Translations under genes and position numbers: made by a program | DNA from: Gloeophyllum trabeum ATCC 11539 | Lineage: Eukaryota > Basidiomycota > Agaricomycetes > Gloeophyllales > Gloeophyllaceae | Direction of reading: 5' to 3' | Assembly: GCF_000344685.1 (NCBI RefSeq) | Contig: NW_006920410.1 | Location: forward strand, 1,048,380-1,112,379 | Length of the DNA stretch: 64,000 nt | Shown here: positions 56,244-64,000 of the stretch, piece after piece | How positions within the stretch are numbered: the first letter of the stretch is position 1 | How the letters are laid out: each line of letters starts with the position of its first letter | Notes under the pieces: model-generated | The model's database searches: none | Seen by the model: the letters and a program-made list of their open reading frames with translations, nothing else | What the model was told of the DNA's origin: nothing

Positions 56244-58218
56244 ATGGGCGACTTCCAACTCGTCGACCCTCGGGGCTGGGAGTATGACTTACATTCTGTA
56301 CGTCGTCGCAACCTCTTGGGCTAGTTTGTATTCTTGCTAAGATCTTCGTTCCTAGGTCTATTCTGCCTACATGGGCCATTTCCAACACTACGGGATTCCA
56401 TGGTATGCACCGCCTGTACAACTCAGATCCGGCGGACGCTGATTCAACCTGGTGTCAGGTATGAACGGTCCTGGGGGGTCATGTTCGAATCTTTCGACGA
56501 ATTCTTGACATTCTCCTGGCCTGTCATCGTAGTCACGGACTCTTGGACTGGAAGAGCACATATCGTGACTCGGATGACTTCTATCGGAGCATTCCTGAAA
56601 ATGATTAAGACAAGGTATACTCGTTGTGCCCTGTGTGGCAAGGCTAGTGACTAAATCAATGTAGATTTGGTGAAACACTCCCGAATGTAGACAATATACT
56701 GAAAATCAGTCCCTTCGAGGCACATCAAAGGCCTCTTCGTACGGTGTCAGACTGGTCGTCGTACAAAAAGGTTTTTGCCACGCTCCCGGCTGTCACGCAA
56801 GCTGCCTACAAAGTTCGAGTGAAAAGCGGAGAGCCCAAAGCTGTCCGTGAGTTGTGGGAAAAGAAGGATAAGACATTCCTGGCGATCGATTTTGAGTGGT
56901 CGGAGCGGAATGCGACCAGTTGTCTCGAGTGGGGTTATGCTGCAGTAAGGTGTGGTCACCTTGACGCGTACGTCCCCGATTGTCCGTGACGAAAGAGTTA
57001 TTTGACGAAGATTGGTTGAACAGAGTAGGTACCTGGCCGCCATCCCCGGATAACTATAGGTTAGTGTTTTCTCCGTTGCTTCTGCCCGCATCCCAACCGG
57101 TCACACAGGAAAGGCCACTATATAGTCGCCGAATACGTCGATAAGCTCGTCAATAAGCATCAACCGACTTTTCCTTGGGCTGTACGTCCCGACACGCGAT
57201 CTGAGATCTCTAGACACTGACAATTTATAGTATGCTGTACGCCTTTGAGCCACGTCACTTTGACGTCCATGCACTCAGACTGGTTTACAGTTTGGCGACA
57301 GTCAAGTTATCCCCAAAGCCAAGTTACCGCAAATCATACAGGCAATAATCAGGTGAGCTACCATATTTGCCAACTTTCCAACACATCTAATGGTAGATCG
57401 ACCTTTACAGCAGTCTAGCAAGTCCCAGTTCCGATAGCCAGCCAAATACACTAGTTCTAGTAGCTCATGGCATCCACGGTGATCTCCAACGCCTTGAGGA
57501 AATGAAAATCAGTGCGTTTCCTGTCCCAGTCGATGTTTACGCCGCTCAACACACGCTCAACATCACACCAGAGATTCCTTCGAATGCAGTGATCATCGAT
57601 ACGGCCGCTTTTGAGCGTGAACTGTTCAACATGGGGCTGCGAGGACCCATGCAAGACATGAAGACGGGCAAACCTCGGAAACCAGGCTCTACTCTTTCTC
57701 TTGGGAATCTTCTGGCATCCATGAAAGTCAACGTGCAGTGTGCTCTTCATAATTCTGGCAACGATGCCATGATGTGCCTCTTCGCCCTGCAGAAGCTTTT
57801 TGACCCGGAGAACACGAAGGTCCCCATGGTACAAGTACGGCAGCCGCCTGTGCCGCCTAATACTTACGGGGTTTCTCCGTCGCCGACGATGATGGTGCCG
57901 TCTGTCTCTCTACAACCATGGGTGAACTACGGAGGATCGTCCCCTTCTGGGAGCTCTCCCTCTCCCAGCGAATGGCGCCGAAGTACGGCAAGCAATCACA
58001 ACCTCTCGGGAGACGAGGGTCGTCGTGGCTCGCCGAACTATTTCAACTTCCGCGACCAAGACGTCGGCACGAACCCTCATAGACTATCAGCAATCAGCAC
58101 TGGCAGCCGGGAATCGAGGAGATTAAGCTCTCTGACGGACGAGATGGGTTATAGGCGAGACCGGTCGTCTAGTCGGGAACCCCTAGATCGCTCTATGAGG
58201 AATTTGACCATTGGGTAG
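56244..58218 (+). CDS. Gfd2/YDR514C-like RNase H-fold (DEDDh) protein
   Basis: ATG 56244-56246 (MGDFQLVDPRGWEYDLHS). Spliced exons lead through VYSAYMGHFQHYGIPW, then YERSWGVMFESFDEFLTFSW and RFGETLPNVDNILKISPFEA to the nuclease fold: KTFLAIDFEWSERNATSCLE WGYAAV (Exo I, D-x-E), LVLVAHGIHGDLQRLEEMK (Exo II) and LGNLLASMKVNVQCALHNSG NDAMMCLFALQKL (Exo III, H-x4-D). The acidic residues and the His needed for a DEDDh 3'-5' exonuclease are therefore present. The last 130 residues are disordered, Ser/Arg-rich (RRSTASNHN, RDRSSSREPLD), stop 58216-58218. The yeast relative Gfd2 is linked to mRNA export factor Dbp5; enzymatic activity is not established for the family. Confidence 0.8.
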
Positions 58219-58495
58219 GATGCGAACACTTTTAATATTTACGTGACGACTACCACAGTATCTGTGGGACGGACAGCTACGGACTTCTGCCAGATTAGCT
58301 ATTAGAAGCATTTATGCCACGCTTTGGTCCCTGTTAAATAGCAAGGGAGAGCATACCTTTGAATACGACCGACCATCCGCGTCGCCGGTAAATCTGCGAA
58401 TGGTACGTTCCGCGCTGTCAGCTACTGCGACGGTGCCACTTTGTGAAGAGCACTCAAGAATACTACCCAATGCTAACTTGGGGTCTGGTTATAGC
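58219..58495. other. Short convergent spacer
   Basis: The 277 bases between the Gfd2-like stop and the MFS transporter stop hold the 3' ends of both genes. No feature is seen. Confidence 0.5.
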
Positions 58496-60203
58496 CTAGA
58501 GAACATAACGAAAGTATTTGTTCTCTTTGTCCGTCAAATCCATAAACTCGATGTTCAACGCTTTTAGATCGTTTACCCCTTTGACCAGCAACCGATTTCG
58601 CTTCTTGTTCTCGCGCCAGTTCAGAATGTAGAAGGCCAGGAGAACTAGAATGGAAATAATCCACAGGATGATCGTGGTGGTTTTCCCTTTGGTATAGTAT
58701 GGTGGGTCGCGGAACGTTTGCGGGCCCACGAAATACGCAACACCAAGGGTCACGAAGACAATACTGTTCAAGGTGGTCTTCTTGGTTGTCCCAAGGACGT
58801 TTGACGACATCATGGATATGACCACGAACCACGACGTCGAACATGTCCCTGACATGATGAAGTATGCGACCAGTTGACCATACTGCTTGTAGGTTGGTCC
58901 GACGTTCCCCAGCCCGAAAAGCAGACAGGCGGCGAAAAGGGATAGAAGGCCAGCGAGGATTGCTGCTCCGCTTCTTTGCTTGGTCTTGTCTGCCAGATAG
59001 CCGAACCCGATGTTGGCTAGGATGGCCACAACGCCTTGAGGGATAGACAACAGCAGCGTGGTTTTGCTGCCGAAGCCGATTGACTTGATTAATATTGAAG
59101 ACAAAAGAACTAGACCTCCGGCTGGTATCTGTGATGACATCACGAAAGCGACATACATCCACGTCTAGAGAACGTCGGTCCCATATCAAAAACAGTGTAT
59201 GTCAGTGAGCTTACCCTATAATCAGTACATGCCTCTACTGCCTGATACTTCTTGAATTTAGGTGATCCCACCCCCTGGTGATTATCCCGCAGACGTTCCA
59301 CCGCGAGCGTCTTCTCCGACTCTGTGAAGAAGCGCGCGGTCACAATGGACCCAGCCATGAAGGACAACATGCAAGTGCCGTAGACAACGGACAGCAGGCC
59401 GGTGCACAGCGCCAGAATTTTCCAGCTAGAGAACCCCGCCTCTGGATCCCGCTCTTCGCCGTCGAGGCATCCATAGGCTATTATGCCGCCGACAATCGTA
59501 GCGACTCCCGTACATCCGGACCACAGCCCGACGCGACTCGCGTGCTCGTATTTCCTATACCACGCCGCGGTGATGAGCGTGAAGCCACAATTGATCGATG
59601 CCTCGAGGGCCCCTAGCACGGTGCGCTGCACCATCAGCGCTGCGAAGTTGTGGCAGGCACTCATGGTAGATAGGACCACGCCCCATGCGATCATACAGCA
59701 GGCGATATACTTTGAAGGGGGAAATACCTGGAACAGACGGTTATGCACCGGGACGAATGCGAGGTACCCGGCATAATAGATGGACCCGAGCCAGTTATAT
59801 TCGCTCGCCGTCAACTGAGCTTCCGTCTGGATACCCATGACACCGGCGTAAGAGAGCCTGATGCGTGGCGTCAGAATGAAGATCAGGGTATAGCGAGGTA
59901 CTGTGCTTACACGCCTTTGTCAAGGTACTGCAGGACGTACAGTCCGCAAAGCCAGGGAAGGACATGCAGGTCTATCTTCCGCAGCAGACGAGCGTTGAGC
60001 TCGTCGTCTATGGACACTGCGATAGCGCTGGCGTATTTTAGTGCCGCGTCTGCTCCTGTCCCCTCTGTCGCATGGCTTGTTTCTACACCAAGCTCTGAGA
60101 CGGCAACTGCGACATCCACATCTACAGCGCTATCTTTCTTTTCGCCTGGACCCGAATTACAGAGGTCTTGATCCTTCCTGGTGGGGGGTATCTTGTCAGG
60201 CAT
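58496..60203 (-). CDS. MFS anion/vitamin permease, Dal5/Tna1 (ACS) type
   Basis: ATG 60201-60203. Residues 1-75 are a charged cytosolic tail with an Asp/Val-rich stretch. The first helix starts at RLLRKIDLHVLPWLCGLYVL QYLDKG, the typical start of the allantoate permease family. After an intron come LSYAGVMGIQTEAQLTASEY NWLGSIYYAGYLAF, TVLGALEASINCGFTLITAA WYRKYEHASRVGLW and, past another intron, PAGGLVLLSSILIKSIGF, ANIGFGYLADKTKQRSGA and the C-terminal helices ending FMDLTDKENKYFRYVL, stop 58496-58498. About twelve membrane helices can be counted. Family members carry anionic nutrients such as allantoate, nicotinate, pantothenate or biotin into the cell; which one applies here cannot be told. 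Confidence 0.88.
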
Positions 60204-60466
60204 AGCTGAAGGTAGGAGGTTAGGATAGTCCAGAAGTCGTATTAACCAAGAAGATAGTTCCAATAGACTGGGAGATACAGTGTATATTATAGGCCAACAC
60301 GGATCAGGCGGCCCATGTATAGAGATAAGGATGCAGGACAGACCATGAATAGGACCGTACAGTGGTATGCAGAAGACTCTGAGAGATAAGATACCCAAGA
60401 AGCGGACAGGGTGCAACTTCTGGCTTCTAGCTCCGACTTCTATTGGGGCGTGGGGTTATTCACGCA

Positions 60467-61954
60467 CTAGAGGTCCTCGGGGAACGCCACCGAGTCTCGC
60501 AATTCGACTTTCGTGTGCTTGCAGATCCAGTCCCGCGTATGCGGGTCGAATTCCGCGAAAGCATCATGGAAACAGACTAGCTTGTCGATCTTGAGCCCGG
60601 CTGCCTCTCTGGACGAGACGAGGTCGCGTAGGAGGTGCTCTTCGTCTTCAGCCGGGAACTGCCTGAGCCACGACAGGCTGCGGAGGTGCGGACATAACAC
60701 TTCCTGGGTGGCAGACGGGATCAGGAGACGCAGGAAGTCAGAGTCGCCTGGGTCCTCGGTGTGGATGGCAAGCTCTTCGACGGACGGGAAGCACTGCAAC
60801 AGCTTCACGCAGTAGTTCTGGGATTTGGCGTCTAGGACCGTGTGCAGAATGTCCACGTTGACGAGCGAGAGCTTTGACAGGCTGGGGAACCTGGGAGTAG
60901 AGTCCTTGCACATCGCATCGACAAACGCGCGGTAGGACTCCCACTGGAAGTGTTGCAAGTGAAGGGACTCCAGATGGGGCGCGCTGAAGCCCGCGAAGAA
61001 GTGCCGCGCGAAATAGCGGTCGACGTGGTGCAGCTCGATAGATAGCGACAAGAGAGACGGGAGCAGGAAAAGGGGGCTCTCGCGCGCACTCGCGTAGCGC
61101 CTGTCGTACGTGATGCACTCGTTGCGGATCATGAGATGTGTCAGGTCTGGGCAGGCGGCGAGGGTGTTCTGGAAGTCGGCCGGGGTCATGGCGTTGCCGT
61201 GCGGAAAACAGCTGAGCTCGAGCGAAGTTAGGCCCTTGAGGATGGGCAGGTACGTGCCGCATCGGGTTGCCAGAAGGGTGAGATGAGATAGTCTGGGAAC
61301 GCCGCCGGTGAATATGGGACCCGGGTGATCTTCCTCGGGACAACGGATGTGGAGGCGTTCCAGACGGGGAGCGCGGGCGTTGTTGAGAGGAGCCATGACC
61401 GCTGTTAGGCATCTTCGATACATTTTAGCATCCCTGGAAGCGCAACTGGCGTTCAGCTCGAAGACGCGGAATCTGTCGACGCTTTGTGCAAGAAGAGAGA
61501 CAGCGAGAACTAGGCTGTCTTCGTTTCGGAACGTTCCTTCGGAGCCTATGGAATTGAGCCACAGGAGGTCAATATGAACGTGGAGAGGGATAGCTGTGGA
61601 TCTCTCAAACTGGATCTTCAGGAGCTCGACGGGGAAGTGCAGGGATATTCGTATGTTTCGCCAGAGACTGGGAGTGTGGATAGCGACCCTTCGCCAGTTC
61701 GCGGAGACCCATGACGCTACGAATGCAAAAGGGAGTAGCTTATCTGTCTCCTGTGCGGGGATGCAGTCCCATATCTTCGTCCATATTTCGTCCGGTAGCC
61801 GGACAGCGTAAGCTTGTCGCTCTTGCGACCCATCCGATAGTTCCGCAGCTAGCGTGTCGTACATGTGTCTAGGGGTTGTCGTGTAGGTTGTATAGTCTAG
61901 CGGTTGTCTAGGTTCGAGTGGGTTGGAGGAATTAGCAACTTGGCAGTGACCCAT
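60467..61954 (-). CDS. F-box protein with LRR-like C-terminal region
   Basis: A single exon of 495 codons, ATG 61952-61954 and stop at 60467. The F-box lies at residues about 51-97 (VRLPDEIWTKIWDCIPAQET, FVASWVSANWRRVAIHTPSL WRNI). The rest is irregular leucine-rich repeat (RLSHLTLLA, LTSLELSCFP, PHLESLHLQH, LSKLSLVNVDIL, HLRSLSWLRQFPA). Such proteins are a large expanded family in mushrooms; the F-box should bind Skp1 of an SCF ubiquitin ligase and the repeats a substrate, none of which is known here. It is in tandem with the MFS gene. Confidence 0.85.
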   Translation of the reverse strand: MGHCQVANSSNPLEPRQPLDYTTYTTTPRHMYDTLAAELSDGSQERQAYAVRLPDEIWTKIWDCIPAQETDKLLPFAFVASWVSANWRRVAIHTPSLWRNIRISLHFPVELLKIQFERSTAIPLHVHIDLLWLNSIGSEGTFRNEDSLVLAVSLLAQSVDRFRVFELNASCASRDAKMYRRCLTAVMAPLNNARAPRLERLHIRCPEEDHPGPIFTGGVPRLSHLTLLATRCGTYLPILKGLTSLELSCFPHGNAMTPADFQNTLAACPDLTHLMIRNECITYDRRYASARESPLFLLPSLLSLSIELHHVDRYFARHFFAGFSAPHLESLHLQHFQWESYRAFVDAMCKDSTPRFPSLSKLSLVNVDILHTVLDAKSQNYCVKLLQCFPSVEELAIHTEDPGDSDFLRLLIPSATQEVLCPHLRSLSWLRQFPAEDEEHLLRDLVSSREAAGLKIDKLVCFHDAFAEFDPHTRDWICKHTKVELRDSVAFPEDL

Positions 61955-62343
61955 TCTGGTATGATATTGGTGGGCGGAAATTTATCTGCTTTCGATGGTA
62001 GTTAGGTCGTGCTGCAGCTGGAGGCATATCAACGGATTCCTACCTAAAGTGTGTAAATCAAAGGAAATTCTAGCAGAAGTGTCTATGAAGCGTGTAGGAA
62101 TGCAGTGAAGGACATGCTAGCAGTCAAACAGGTTAACGTTCAGGCAGGACTGCGCGCAACGCCAGTGCAGCACGGTCAGCCAACAGACTGCCACTTGCAC
62201 AGCCACTCTCGACTTCCTAGATCGCCTTCCCGATCTGATTCCGGAATCGCGATTTGCAGATCCCTGGCCGGCACTTTCGCCGCAGTTATGCCGCAGCCTG
62301 AAGATAACAATCGCTGCAACCTGGAGGCTCTCTCCATCCGGGC
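61955..62343. other. Divergent spacer, F-box and flavo-oxidase genes
   Basis: The 389 bases between the two ATGs should carry both promoters. No motif stands out. The open frames across it are short and lack family likeness. Confidence 0.45.
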
Positions 62344-63933
62344 ATGACAGGCTCAACACTAGAGGCAGGATCTCATATCCTTGTGGTGGGCGGTGGGACA
62401 TGGGGACTCTCTACAGCGTGGCATCTTGCCCGGAGGTTTGCACCTTCTTTTGCGGTCACCATGTACAACTGAGCTGACCACGTACACTCAGGGGGTACAC
62501 GAATATTACATGCATCGATAAATTCCCATATCCCTCTCCCGACTCCGCCGGATATGATCTCAACAAAATGGCCAGAACTGAATATGCCGGCGAGAAATTC
62601 ATGCAGACGTACGTGATCTCCGCGCCCTACTTTCCATTGTAATGCATGCTGAAGACATATATAATTTATTATGGCCAGCGTCTCCCGAGAAGCATTAAAC
62701 GAATGGCGCTCCAATCCGCTATTCCGTACCGTCTTCCACGAGACAGGCCGAATATCCGTCGCCTCGTCTCCATCAGACTACGAAGGGCTCCGGGAGTACT
62801 ACCACGAACTCCTCCAATCGCCCCGCGCTCGCGACGTCCGCTGGCTTGACTCCCCAGAAGAGATCCACGCCTTTGCGCCGTACCTCACGGGCCCACTCGC
62901 CCAGGCCAAGGCCGTCTTCAACCCCGAGGGCGGCTGGGTGCACGCACGCAAGTCGATGGAGCTCGTCGGGGGCGAGTGCGTACACCTCGGCGTGCGGTTC
63001 ATCACCGGCCCATCAGGAACAGCGAAGGAGCTCATTTTTAATGGTGCTCGGACGGCTGTTCTGGGTGTGCGCTGCGAAGACGGGTCGACATACCTCGCCG
63101 ACCGGACGGTCCTCGCCGCGGGCGCTTGGTCGGACCTCCTCCTTGACATGGAGAACCAGCTCATCGCCAAGTGCTGGACCCTCGCGCACATCAAGCTCTC
63201 AGAGCCCGAGCGGCAGGCGCTCAAGGGCATCCCGGTGATCCTGGATGAAGAAAAGGGATTCTTCTTCGAGCCGGACGAAGAAGGCTTTGTGAAGATCTGC
63301 AACGAATTCCCCGGGTTCACCAACTATCAAAGGGTCATCCTCGACGGCAAAGAGAAGAAACTCTCCGTTCCGCGAGGACATGGCTCGCACCCGACCGATA
63401 GCATGCCCAGCCGCTCCTTCCAGGAAGTCCGCGAGCTACTCGACGTCCTCAAGCCAGAGTGGCGTGACCGTGATCTGCTCAACGCGAAGATATGCTGGTG
63501 CACCGACACGCCCGACCGCAACTTCCTGATCAGCCTCCACCCGCGCTACGGCAGGTCCCTCGTGCTCGCCACGGGCGACAGCGGCCACGGCTTCAAGATG
63601 CTGCCGACGGTCGGGCGGTACGTCGCGGACTTGGTGGAGGGCAAGGAAGGGAGCTGGAATGCGCTCGAGGACGGCACGGAGATGAGGGCCAAGTGGCGGT
63701 GGAGGCCGGACACCGCGGACAAAAGACCTGGGGACGATTCCAGACCGGGACGCGGGGGAGATCTTAGCGAGGAGGAAGGTTGGAAGGGGAATTTTAAAGG
63801 TACGGCACAAAGTCAAGACGATTCAGACATGTTAGTCTACTCATACATACCAAGTACAAGGGCCGGCCCGGTGATCTCGTCACTGGCGCTGGCTGTTATC
63901 CTGACTTCGCTAGTGTATTTCAGACCCTTGTGA
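62344..63933 (+). CDS. Fructosyl amino acid oxidase/sarcosine oxidase-like flavoenzyme
   Basis: ATG 62344-62346. Exon 1 has the dinucleotide-binding fold HILVVGGGTWGLSTAWHLAR, followed after a short intron by GYTNITCIDKFPYPSPDSAG YDLNK (amadoriase/FAOX hallmark) and, past a second intron, by the long exon from 62671. Here lie GGWVHARKSMELVGG, RTVLAAGAWSDLLLDM, ICWCTDTPDRNFLISLHPRY and LVLATGDSGHGFKMLPTVGR YVADLVEG, the FAD and substrate regions of the DAO superfamily. Such enzymes oxidise N-glycated or N-methylated amino acids and make hydrogen peroxide. The frame runs on past the usual end (...EEEGWKGN) for about 45 residues with a hydrophobic helix (PVISSLALAVILTSLVYFRP), stop 63931-63933. 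This could be a membrane anchor or a read-through of an unspliced intron. Confidence 0.85.
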
Positions 63934-64000
63934 ACATCGAAGGGCTCCTCGACTGGACTGCAGTCAGATACAATGCGACTCTCCGTCAACAAAGTATCCG

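Overview
This is a nuclear segment from a filamentous basidiomycete, probably a polypore-like Agaricomycete. The genes are packed tightly on both strands and are broken by many short introns (about 45-70 bases) with GT(A/G)NGN donors. The gene content is purely eukaryotic: coatomer, histone H4, complex I 49 kDa subunit, a BTB protein, an F-box protein and a RhoGEF. The placement within Polyporales is inference from gene content and style, not a match that could be run. No rRNA, convincing tRNA, CRISPR or prokaryotic element is visible.

Layout. 0.8-5.4 kb: a small ATP-dependent DNA ligase whose SWIM zinc finger is spliced from micro-exons, convergent with a protein carrying five cysteine modules. 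5.4-6.7 kb: gene-poor, with a candidate inverted-repeat (MITE-like) element. 6.7-18.9 kb: a dense housekeeping block of beta-COP, an RRM-less CstF-64-like protein, DPM3, glutaredoxin, NIF3-like protein, NDUFS2, an MRH-domain sorting receptor and a small spliced unknown gene. 19.6-25.1 kb: a GPI-anchored wall protein, ATP23 protease and a peroxisome-targeted enoyl-CoA hydratase, separated by a 2 kb stretch without a firm gene. 25.1-27.5 kb: two possible tiny genes. 27.6-34.3 kb: a TPX2-domain protein, two small unknown genes, a fasciclin-domain protein and SYO1. 35.4-44.9 kb: a giant coiled-coil protein and a tomosyn/Sro7 homologue. 45.1-48.3 kb: a mitochondrial NTF2-like protein, histone H4 and RIB7. 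49.4-58.2 kb: a disordered RhoGEF, a BTB protein and a Gfd2-like DEDDh exonuclease-fold protein. 58.5-63.9 kb: an allantoate-permease-type MFS transporter, an F-box protein and a fructosyl-amino-acid-oxidase-like flavoenzyme.

The genes do not form one pathway; they fall into general cell functions. Secretion and membrane traffic are covered by beta-COP, the MRH receptor, tomosyn and DPM3. Mitochondria are covered by NDUFS2, ATP23, glutaredoxin and the NTF2-like protein. RNA and ribosome biogenesis are covered by the CstF-64-like protein and SYO1, and cytoskeleton and polarity by the TPX2-like, coiled-coil and RhoGEF proteins. Neighbours are often divergent with 150-230 base shared promoters, or convergent with 25-230 bases between stops. 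I did not find a clearly new multi-gene system. The most unusual items are the micro-exon SWIM-DNA ligase, the five-module cysteine protein, the RhoGEF whose DH domain carries a large insertion, and several small spliced genes that simple ORF finding misses.
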